Below, piece by piece: positions 1 to 6,102 of a DNA stretch of 13,089 nucleotides; the stretch's first letter is position 1, and each line of letters opens with the position of its first letter. The position numbers and the translations under genes are program-made. The notes below the pieces were generated by a model that saw only the letters and a list, made by a program, of their open reading frames with translations, searched no databases and had not been told where the DNA came from. This DNA is from an uncultured Gammaproteobacteria bacterium (GTDB lineage Bacteria; Pseudomonadota; Gammaproteobacteria; CAJQNE01), in assembly GCA_905479545.1 (NCBI GenBank), contig CAJQNE010000037.1:1-13089 (forward strand). Direction: 5' to 3'.

Positions 1-663
1 ATCGACCGATACGTTCACCGGCTCAGTGACATCGGCTGTTGAGGTAGCTGTTTCCGGAGGTTCAGAAGACGATGCGGCAGGCGTTAGTGCCGGTGTACTC
101 ACTACGGGTTGCTTTACAGCCGGCTCATTGAGCGGCACGACTGCGGGAGTAGGTGCCGCGACCGGTTTTATGACGGGCTGTTGCTGAACCGGCGGTGCAA
201 CCGGGAGTGGCGTGCTCGTGCTAGCAGGCGAAGTTACTGAATAAACTTGTCTGGTTCGGTTGTTACGGACACTTCGCGCGCGTCTGACTTTCTTGGCTGA
301 TGAGTTGCGTACTGGTGCCGGTGTTAATTGAGCCTGACGGGCTGGTGCTGCAGGCTGCTGAGAAAAAGGGACTACCGAAGCGTTAGTGACCGGAGGCAGG
401 TAAGTGTCTGGGGTTGCACTGGCTTCGACAGGTTCGGTTGCAGGAGCTTCTGTGGCTGAGTTGGCACTGACAGGCTCCGCATAGCCTTTTTTTAGCCAAA
501 CGAATTCTTTGGTTTTGTTGTGCTGCCAGCGTTCAAAGGCAGGGTCGTTATCAGGGCTGAAATTCCAATTGCCGCTGTCATCGGGTTGTGCGCTAGCGGT
601 GGTTACCAGTCCCGAAACCAACAGGGCTGGTAGCGCAGCAAAGGTGAGGCGGCGAAAAGTCAT
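1..663 (-). CDS. Exported Pro/Ala/Thr-rich protein, 3' end cut by window edge
   Basis: The reading frame is open from an ATG at 663 down to base 1 (221 codons, no stop), so the C-terminus lies outside the window. The product starts with a typical Sec signal peptide: a basic stretch MTFRRL, a hydrophobic core, and a likely cut after the TASA motif near residue 26. A short ordered-looking part follows (about 27-60, with several Trp residues and a WLKKGY segment). After that comes a long low-complexity stretch rich in Pro, Ala, Val and Thr, with a basic patch (KKVRRARSVRNNRTR) near residue 145. Its ATG overlaps the TGA of the upstream decahaem cytochrome gene (TGATG, one shared base), so it is probably translationally coupled and works with that protein in the envelope. 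The Pro/Ala tail could span the periplasm or be a linker to a domain beyond the edge. I do not recognise a family. Confidence 0.8.
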   Translation of the reverse strand, partial: MTFRRLTFAALPALLVSGLVTTASAQPDDSGNWNFSPDNDPAFERWQHNKTKEFVWLKKGYAEPVSANSATEAPATEPVEASATPDTYLPPVTNASVVPFSQQPAAPARQAQLTPAPVRNSSAKKVRRARSVRNNRTRQVYSVTSPASTSTPLPVAPPVQQQPVIKPVAAPTPAVVPLNEPAVKQPVVSTPALTPAASSSEPPETATSTADVTEPVNVSVD

Positions 664-2354
664 CACGGCATGGTTTCCACGGTGGGTTTAACAGTGCGCA
701 TTATGGGCATAGCCGCGTTATGGAATCCGTGACAGCCGACACAGCCTGTTTGTAACAACTCACTACTATCGCTGTCACCGTGACAGGTTTGGCATGTTTC
801 GAGCTTCGGCATGAGCACGTCACTGGCTGATTCGGAATTGTCCGTGGCGTGACAGTCGGTGCACGCTGTTGTGTTGTGCGGTTTATGCGTGAAATTAGCC
901 CGCGGCATCCACACTTCAGTCAATACAACGGGGTCGACTTTCCAGCCGCTTTCGGTGTTTTCGACCGTGTGGCAAACCGCGCAGGAGCGCTTACCAAACA
1001 ATTCAGCGGTAATACTTTTTGCTTCTTGATTAGCGGCTAGTTCCGCCGCCATACGCTCAGTACGCCCGGGGCGTTGACGGTCGGTGCCATTGCCGGGCAT
1101 TGAAGCTTCAAGTTCGGTTAAGTACCGCGCCGCATAAAATTCCCGCAAGGTACTAGTTACAAGCTCGGGGTCGCCGTGCGGTACCTGTCGATCTGGTTGT
1201 TCGCTGTCAAAATCCAGACTGTGGCAACTTTGGCAGTGTTGCTCAAAGCTAATGGGTCGCATGCTATGACCGGCACGATCAGTAACGTGGCAGCTGTTAC
1301 ATTCCAGTATTTGTTCGCCGTCGGGTGACTTAACGCCTTCAGGGTTAAGGTGTTTGTCGTGCGGGAATTTTAGGCCAGACGGGTCTTTTAACTCAGGGTC
1401 GCTCAGTGATTTCCAGAGCGGTTTGTCGCTACCGGGCTGCAGCATGGTCACCCGCAGTTCGGGATGCCCGTTCTTGGCGCCCACCGAGAAACTTGTGATG
1501 TTTTTCAGCTCCGATTCCGGAAAGTGCTGATCAAAGCCGTTATGGCAATTGGTGCAGAGTTTCTCGCTACCATTGATCAAAGCCGTCGGCTCGTGGTGGT
1601 CCTGGTGGCAAACGGCGCAGCGCACGGAGTCCAGCTCCGGCATGGCGAATTCGGCAGGGTCGGCGTGATGACTCATGTCGCTATGACAGGCCATGCACTC
1701 CTGATCGCGCACCATAACAAACGGTTTGACATGGCAGGTTTCGCAGGCGTCGCCAATGAACTTGTGGCTAGAGTGCAACGGCCCGGATAGCCAGGCGCTG
1801 TCGCTAGGCAGAGGGCTGGCACGAAGTTGTTCAACTAATTCAGGTTTATCCTGAAGTAGCAGCGAAGCTAATAGAGGAATAAGCAGGAATAGCGTTAATA
1901 CCCCCAACCCCCAGACCCAAGCCCAACGGCGGTTTTTTAGCCCGGCGCGGCTAAGGTTTAGCGCGTAGCGGTCATCCAAATCGGCAGAGCTTACTTCTAC
2001 CGCCGTGGTTAAAACAGCCAGTCGCCCGTCAATACCATTCGCTGAGTCGTCGGCTTCGGCGGGTTCAATAGTAATTAGAAGGTTGGCAATTTCAATTTTG
2101 TCGCCAACTTCCAGCCCGGCACGTTGCACCGGTTGGTCATTCACTAGCACGCCAGCGCTACTCAGCGAACGTATTTGCAATTTTCCGCTGTTTGCCGTGG
2201 TAATAATCGCGTGCTTGAGTGCAACGGCGGGGTCGAGCGAGTGAATTTGCTGGTCGGTGGCCCGGCCAATACTTAATTGGTTGTTGTCTATGGTTTGCGA
2301 TTGACGAGCGACCGCGTTGCCCTGTGGGTGAAGCTTGCTGAGTAATATGCGCAT
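663..2354 (-). CDS. FHA domain-TM-decahaem c-type cytochrome
   Basis: A 563-residue membrane-anchored multihaem protein. Residues about 24-97 look like an FHA (phosphothreonine-binding) domain: SIGR at 28-31, LKHAII at 46-51, and GVLVND at 68-73 correspond to the conserved GR, SxxH and G-x-V-N blocks, with the usual Ser of SxxH replaced by Leu. A single strong membrane helix spans about 144-167. The C-terminal part carries ten CXXCH haem c motifs at Cys 204, 220, 246, 267, 352, 374, 458, 498, 521 and 538, plus many extra His residues that could be distal ligands. The basic LKNRR before the helix puts the FHA domain in the cytoplasm and the haem part in the periplasm, as haem attachment requires. 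A GAGGAA ribosome site lies 7 bases before the ATG. The gene follows the b-type membrane protein by 13 bases. Inferred role: periplasmic electron transfer tuned by a cytoplasmic phospho-signal. The redox partner is unknown. Confidence 0.88.
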   Translation of the reverse strand: MRILLSKLHPQGNAVARQSQTIDNNQLSIGRATDQQIHSLDPAVALKHAIITTANSGKLQIRSLSSAGVLVNDQPVQRAGLEVGDKIEIANLLITIEPAEADDSANGIDGRLAVLTTAVEVSSADLDDRYALNLSRAGLKNRRWAWVWGLGVLTLFLLIPLLASLLLQDKPELVEQLRASPLPSDSAWLSGPLHSSHKFIGDACETCHVKPFVMVRDQECMACHSDMSHHADPAEFAMPELDSVRCAVCHQDHHEPTALINGSEKLCTNCHNGFDQHFPESELKNITSFSVGAKNGHPELRVTMLQPGSDKPLWKSLSDPELKDPSGLKFPHDKHLNPEGVKSPDGEQILECNSCHVTDRAGHSMRPISFEQHCQSCHSLDFDSEQPDRQVPHGDPELVTSTLREFYAARYLTELEASMPGNGTDRQRPGRTERMAAELAANQEAKSITAELFGKRSCAVCHTVENTESGWKVDPVVLTEVWMPRANFTHKPHNTTACTDCHATDNSESASDVLMPKLETCQTCHGDSDSSELLQTGCVGCHGFHNAAMPIMRTVKPTVETMP

Positions 2355-2367
2355 ATCTATTCCTCAG

Positions 2368-3252
2368 CTACCAATAAAAGAAAACGACAATGATGTGACT
2401 GACCAGAGCAGCCAGCAATCCGAACGACAGCGGAATATGGAGTGCTAACCAAACCTGCAACATCGCTTGTACACGGCTGTAGTCCCGCAGTTTCTGTATC
2501 AACGCCTGTCGGTTGCTGAGCAATGTCAGCGCGGCCTGATAGTCGCCACGTCGGGTAGGTTCGTTGCTCGCTGCCATAGCATCGGCCAGCCAAGTGATAG
2601 CGGGTTGCTGTTCTGAATTGTTGATTGTTTTGAGTTTGCCGTTCTTGCCAATGGGCAGGGCGACCTCAGAACGGTCTTTACTGCTAATAAGCTGCCACGG
2701 TTTGCCACCCAAGCGGGTGCCGGCAATAGAGCTACTGATAACCGCTGTTGCCTCGGTGGGCAGTTTCTCGGCGGCGCGCTGAAGCTGGTTATCGAATTCG
2801 GCCAGCGTTTTTAGCAGCTCAGCGCTGGTTTGGTTGCCACGAGCCTCCGACATTACGCTCGGGTAGCGCCAATACAGCAAAACACCAAAAATACCGGAGG
2901 CAATTACGATGCACATTAACGTGTAGGCCAGCGTGTGCAGATTCCAGCCAAACTGAAAGCCGGTATGCAGGGTGGCGACAATGATTAATGCCAGGCCAAG
3001 ATAAACATGAGCAGACAGCCAGCCTTTTACCGTGCCGCTGGTTGAGCTATATCGGCGTTTTCGCACGCCCAGTAGCATCAGCCAGAAAATAAGCAGTGCG
3101 CCTATGGTGCCCAGCGTGTAGCCGAGCCAGGTTGCGCCGTTAGGCGGAACGCGCGGTGAGTGTATTGCGTAGGCGGCGATGCTGGCTAGAGCCAGCACAG
3201 TACCGACGCGTAGCCACCGGCGATTTTTGTGATTTAAAAAGGACTCATGCAT
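2368..3252 (-). CDS. Five-helix membrane protein, putative dihaem b-type cytochrome
   Basis: A 294-residue inner-membrane protein, first gene of the minus-strand operon. Predicted helices lie at about 14-31, 40-62, 80-100, 105-127 and 264-293, with a soluble segment (about 130-262) between helices 4 and 5. The basic residues after helix 2 (VRKRRY) and after helix 4 (YWRYP) place this segment in the cytoplasm. Helix 3 has His82 and His96; helix 5 has His272 and His286. Both pairs are 14 residues apart, the spacing by which two helices bind two stacked b haems in bc1-type cytochrome b. I therefore infer a transmembrane electron conduit feeding the decahaem protein encoded next. I chose the ATG at 3252 because an AAGGA site lies 9 bases upstream. 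The frame extends to a TTG at 3303 with no ribosome site. The family is not recognised with certainty; ferric-reductase-like or other b-type membrane proteins are alternatives. Confidence 0.8.
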   Translation of the reverse strand: MHESFLNHKNRRWLRVGTVLALASIAAYAIHSPRVPPNGATWLGYTLGTIGALLIFWLMLLGVRKRRYSSTSGTVKGWLSAHVYLGLALIIVATLHTGFQFGWNLHTLAYTLMCIVIASGIFGVLLYWRYPSVMSEARGNQTSAELLKTLAEFDNQLQRAAEKLPTEATAVISSSIAGTRLGGKPWQLISSKDRSEVALPIGKNGKLKTINNSEQQPAITWLADAMAASNEPTRRGDYQAALTLLSNRQALIQKLRDYSRVQAMLQVWLALHIPLSFGLLAALVSHIIVVFFYW

Positions 3253-3261
3253 TGCATGTTT

Positions 3262-3266
3262 TCCTT
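3262..3266 (-). promoter_or_regulatory. Ribosome binding site deciding the start at 3252
   Basis: On the minus strand this reads AAGGA, within a longer purine run, 9 bases before the ATG at 3252. An out-of-frame ATG lies between them. The site supports 3252 as the start rather than the upstream in-frame TTG at 3303. Confidence 0.6.
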
Positions 3267-3286
3267 CTTCCCCGTGTTGTTGTCGT

Positions 3287-3292
3287 TGTATA
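3287..3292 (-). promoter_or_regulatory. Candidate -10 element for the b-type/decahaem operon
   Basis: On the minus strand the hexamer is TATACA (four of six matches to TATAAT), preceded by TGA. It would start transcription near 3280. The centre of the CRP/FNR-like palindrome at 3335-3350 would then lie about 62 bases upstream, the usual distance for class I activation by CRP. I see no good -35 hexamer, as expected of an activator-dependent promoter. The element is weak by itself. Confidence 0.35.
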
Positions 3293-3334
3293 TCACTAAG
3301 CAAAAGTGCCAGTTGTGTGCTGGCAAAGTGCGTG

Positions 3335-3350
3335 CGTGATCCCCATCACT
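3335..3350. promoter_or_regulatory. CRP/FNR-family palindrome, proximal to the cytochrome operon
   Basis: The site reads CGTGATCCCCATCACT, with the perfect dyad GTGAT-N4-ATCAC. It matches the CRP core TGTGA-N6-TCACA at eight of ten positions. Its centre is about 90 bases upstream of the ATG at 3252. The arms also resemble FNR or Dnr sites (TTGAT-N4-ATCAA), but the G at the second arm position favours a CRP-type recognition helix. Confidence 0.6.
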
Positions 3351-3365
3351 GTTACACAATGTAAC
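3351..3365. repeat. 15-base inverted repeat, possible operator
   Basis: GTTACA-CAA-TGTAAC is a perfect 6-3-6 dyad abutting the CRP/FNR-like palindrome that ends at 3350. Its position, upstream of the putative cytochrome promoter and with no T run, suggests a second protein-binding site rather than a terminator. I cannot assign a regulator. Confidence 0.45.
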
Positions 3366-3482
3366 CGCATCGCGACCCCAGCGTACAAAAAAAATTACCG
3401 TTATCGAAATTTTCCATAGCTTTGGGAAAGAAAGCGCTATTACTACTCTACACCTAGCATAGCCGTTATCAATCCGTTCTAC

Positions 3483-3498
3483 TGTGATCCGAATCACA
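3483..3498. promoter_or_regulatory. CRP/Vfr-like site, full consensus match, upstream of the adenylate cyclase gene
   Basis: The site reads TGTGATCCGAATCACA. All ten conserved bases of the CRP core TGTGA-N6-TCACA are present and the two arms are exact inverted copies over seven bases. Its centre lies about 112 bases before the chosen GTG start. It shares the GTGAT/ATCAC arms with the site at 3335-3350, so one regulator probably binds both. Confidence 0.72.
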
Positions 3499-3546
3499 AA
3501 ACAGACCGGGCGGCAGCAACTGCTGGCGTTTGGTCATCAGTCACGG

Positions 3547-3565
3547 AATAGTTCGCAGAACTATT
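3547..3565. repeat. Perfect 8-3-8 inverted repeat in the adenylate cyclase leader
   Basis: AATAGTTC-GCA-GAACTATT is an exact dyad. It extends to ten-base arms with one G/T mismatch (3545-3567). It overlaps a possible -10 element (AATAGT, 3547-3552) and lies 38 bases before the GTG start. It could be an operator or, if transcribed, a leader hairpin. No T run follows, so termination is unlikely. Confidence 0.5.
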
Positions 3566-3590
3566 TCGGCATATGTGCGTTGCGCGACGG

Positions 3591-3594
3591 GGAG
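3591..3594 (+). promoter_or_regulatory. Ribosome binding site deciding the GTG start at 3603
   Basis: GGAG, inside the run GGGGAG, lies 8 bases before the GTG at 3603. The upstream in-frame ATG at 3573 has no purine-rich site before it, so the GTG is the better start. Confidence 0.65.
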
Positions 3595-3602
3595 CATTGC
3601 GG

Positions 3603-5855
3603 GTGAAAAACTGGGCGATAGTGGTGGGGCGGGTGGCGCTGGTGTTGATGGCACTGTTGCTGTTTGCGCTTAACGCCTACGGTAAAATCAAATTGCCTAT
3701 TACCGATCGCCTGGAACACATTGCCTACGATGTCCGGTTGCGGCTGACGATGCCGAATAAGGTCGATAAGCGCGTGGTGATTGTAGATGTTGATGAGTAT
3801 AGCCTGCAGGCTGAAGGTCAATGGCCATGGTCGCGCGATAAAATTGGTCGTTTAGTTAGCAAGTTGTTTGATGATTCCGGCGTGCGGGCGGTTGGTTTTG
3901 ATATTACCTTCCCGGAGCCGGAAAACCGCGGTGGTGAAGCTGTTTTACGTCAGCTTTACGATGGTCCGTTGGGGCAGTTTGACGAAACTCGCCAGCTGCT
4001 GGATACCGCTCGCCAGGAGCAAAACACCGATGCGGCACTGGCCAAGGCTGTAAGCGGCCGCGAAGTGGTGCTGGGCTTTACCTTGTCCCAGCAACAATCG
4101 ATTGAAAGTGATGGCGGTGTCGGTGCTCTGGGCGAGCCTGTTTACCAATCGAGCGAGTTAACGGCAGCCGGTATTGAAGTGGATTTTGTAACGGCCACTA
4201 GCTTCACAGGCAATATTCCGGTGCTGGTTGAGAGCGCCGCGGCATCAGGTTTTTTTGATAATTTGTTGGTGGATAGCGATGGCGTGTTTCGTCGCGTGCC
4301 ATTGGTTGAGCGCTATGATGGTGCCCTTTATGAATCGCTGGCGTTGGCGCTGTACCGCCGCGCGGTTAACTCCAGTCGGCCAGCATTCCAGTTTGCGGAG
4401 GGCGCAGAGCGCTTGGGTAGCGTTGAGCTGGAGGCTGTGTCGCTTAAAACAGCTGACGGCGATCAGCGCATTCCGGTGGATGATAAGGCAGCGATTTTAG
4501 TACCGTATCGCGGCCCGATGGGGCAGTTTCCGTACATCTCGGCAACGGATGTGTTGAATGACGAGGCGGATCTGGAGGTGCTGTTTGATGCCATCGTGCT
4601 GATAGGTACCACCGCGCCAGGCTTGCTCGACTTGCGGGTCACTCCGGTAGGGCGGACATTTGCTGGGGTGGAAGTGCATGCCAATATAGTTTCGGGCCTG
4701 TTGGACAATCGTTTTTTGCAGCGGCCAAGTTACGCTGGCGGTATTGAGCTGACGTGGTTATTTATTGTTGCGTTATTACTGCTGCTTATTATTCCGCGCG
4801 TCGGGGCTTTTGGCGATGTGTTGGTGCTTATCGCCGCGATACTCGCCACCGTGTGGCTCAATATGTGGTTTTGGCGGGAGCAGGGTGTAGTGATTGCGGT
4901 TGTTTCACCGTTGTTATTCTCTGCCTTGGCGTTCGTATTGCTTACCTCCTACGACTATTTCATTGAGTCGCGCTCCAAGCGCAAGCTGTCACGGTTTTTC
5001 GGCCAATATATTCCTGCTGAGCTAGTGGCGGAAATGAACGCCAGCGGTCAGGAAATATCGCTCGATGGCCAAAGCCGCGACATGAGTGTGTTGTTCTCTG
5101 ACGTACGCGGCTTCACCACCATCTCTGAGTCAATAAATCCGACCGAGCTGACGCAGCTCATGAACGCGTTTTTGACGCCTATTACCAAAGCTATTCACGA
5201 TAATCGCGGCACCATCGATAAATACATGGGTGATGCCGTGATGGCCTTTTGGGGTGCGCCGCTGGATGACCAGCAACATGCCAGCCACGCGCTCGACGCT
5301 GGCTTTGAGATGCTTGATCGGCTGGCTGAGCTACAGCCGCAGTTCGAAGCGCGCGGCTGGCCGGCGATTAACATCGGTATCGGCATTAATAGTGGCGAAA
5401 TGAACGTCGGCAATATGGGCTCAGAATTCCGGGTGGCCTACACAGTGCTTGGTGACGCGGTTAATTTGGGTGCGCGGCTGGAAGGTATTACCAAGCAATA
5501 TGGCGTGCAGTTTTTGGTTAGCGAATACACCGTGGCAGAAGCGCCGGAGTATGTTTACCGCGAGCTCGACCGGGTGAAGGTTAAGGGCAAGAACGAGCCG
5601 GTAAGTATTTATGAGCCGGTCGCGCATTCTGACAAAATGTCAGCCGACGATGCCGGCCGGTTAAAACGTTATGAAGCGGCGTTGGCGTCCTATCGACAGC
5701 AGCAGTGGGATTTAGCTGAGGCTGCGATGCAATCGCTGGCCGGCGAAGAGCCTGAGCGAATGGTGTACGGGATTTATTTAGAGCGCATTGAGCAGTACCG
5801 AAATGCGCCGCCGGGCGAGGATTGGGATGGTGTGTTCACGCATACCACCAAGTGA
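3603..5855 (+). CDS. CHASE2-domain class III adenylate cyclase, membrane bound
   Basis: A 750-residue protein that makes cAMP from ATP. An N-terminal membrane helix (about 4-26) leads into a CHASE2 extracytoplasmic sensor domain (about 35-365). Three membrane helices follow (about 379-398, 404-422 and 429-449), then a cytoplasmic cyclase domain (about 490-680) and a short C-terminal helical tail. Numbering from the GTG start, the catalytic set is complete: metal-binding Asp500 (FSDVRGF) and Asp544 (KYMGDAVMAFWG), purine-selecting Lys540 and Asp618 (VLGDAVN), and transition-state Asn621 and Arg625. The Lys/Asp pair predicts ATP rather than GTP as substrate. The frame also has an ATG at 3573, but GGGGAG before the GTG at 3603 makes the shorter form likelier. 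The gene stands alone, divergent from the cytochrome operon, with a full-consensus CRP site upstream, so control by its own product is plausible. The ligand sensed by CHASE2 is not evident. Confidence 0.93.
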   Translation: MKNWAIVVGRVALVLMALLLFALNAYGKIKLPITDRLEHIAYDVRLRLTMPNKVDKRVVIVDVDEYSLQAEGQWPWSRDKIGRLVSKLFDDSGVRAVGFDITFPEPENRGGEAVLRQLYDGPLGQFDETRQLLDTARQEQNTDAALAKAVSGREVVLGFTLSQQQSIESDGGVGALGEPVYQSSELTAAGIEVDFVTATSFTGNIPVLVESAAASGFFDNLLVDSDGVFRRVPLVERYDGALYESLALALYRRAVNSSRPAFQFAEGAERLGSVELEAVSLKTADGDQRIPVDDKAAILVPYRGPMGQFPYISATDVLNDEADLEVLFDAIVLIGTTAPGLLDLRVTPVGRTFAGVEVHANIVSGLLDNRFLQRPSYAGGIELTWLFIVALLLLLIIPRVGAFGDVLVLIAAILATVWLNMWFWREQGVVIAVVSPLLFSALAFVLLTSYDYFIESRSKRKLSRFFGQYIPAELVAEMNASGQEISLDGQSRDMSVLFSDVRGFTTISESINPTELTQLMNAFLTPITKAIHDNRGTIDKYMGDAVMAFWGAPLDDQQHASHALDAGFEMLDRLAELQPQFEARGWPAINIGIGINSGEMNVGNMGSEFRVAYTVLGDAVNLGARLEGITKQYGVQFLVSEYTVAEAPEYVYRELDRVKVKGKNEPVSIYEPVAHSDKMSADDAGRLKRYEAALASYRQQQWDLAEAAMQSLAGEEPERMVYGIYLERIEQYRNAPPGEDWDGVFTHTTK

Positions 5856-5979
5856 TGAATTTATTCACGGGCAAAGTAGTGGGTTGGGAATTGCTCTGAA
5901 AAAGAGTTTGGGAGATAGTGGTTTCGTGGCCTATGTCACATTTTGGAACAGTTTGATAGTCAGGCGGCGCGGGCTGATT

Positions 5980-5985
5980 TATAGT
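5980..5985 (+). promoter_or_regulatory. Weak candidate -10 element before the GlcG/DUF4331 operon
   Basis: TATAGT (five of six matches to TATAAT) lies 117 bases before the ATG at 6103, in the 247-base gap after the cyclase gene. The nearest -35-like hexamer (TTGATA, 5953-5958) is 21 bases away, too far for a standard promoter. The gap also shows no clear terminator for the cyclase gene. Confidence 0.25.
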
Positions 5986-6102
5986 AATAACCGCAACCGC
6001 TGCACTTCAAAACCAAGCTGGCCAACCCTGTGTGAATGAGGTTTGGCCGCTATACAACAACACTGGAAAGCGTCTGCGTTGATATCGGGAAGTTACTAAA
6101 TT

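Larger units (their letters stand above)
3253..3602. other. Divergent control region, 350 bases without a gene
   Basis: This stretch separates the minus-strand cytochrome operon from the plus-strand adenylate cyclase gene, so it must contain both promoters. It holds two palindromes of the CRP/FNR type (3335-3350 and 3483-3498), a 6-3-6 inverted repeat (3351-3365), a perfect 8-3-8 inverted repeat (3547-3565), a run of eight A (3388-3395), and ribosome sites at each end. A minus-strand frame crosses 3234-3497, but it lacks a ribosome site and runs over the palindromes, so I do not call it a gene. Confidence 0.8.

Noticed and set aside
849..1790. Plus-strand frames opposite the decahaem gene
   Set aside because: They are antisense to a gene whose ten haem motifs fix the coding strand, and they show no protein features.
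3253..3303. Upstream extension of the b-type membrane protein to a TTG start
   Set aside because: No ribosome site precedes the TTG, the added residues are polar and low in information, and a better-placed AAGGA serves the ATG at 3252.
3234..3497. Minus-strand frame of 87 codons in the divergent region
   Set aside because: It runs across both promoter regions and palindromes, has no ribosome site and looks like no known protein.
3573..3602. ATG at 3573 as start of the adenylate cyclase
   Set aside because: No purine-rich site lies before it, while GGGGAG stands 8 bases before the in-frame GTG at 3603. It cannot be fully excluded.
5852..5868. GTGATGAATTTATTCAC after the cyclase stop, considered as CRP site or terminator
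   Set aside because: The arms are spaced too far apart for CRP, the stem has two central mismatches, and no T run follows.
5788..6039. Plus-strand frame across the end of the cyclase gene and the following gap
   Set aside because: It begins inside the cyclase gene in another frame, with no ribosome site and no recognisable protein pattern.
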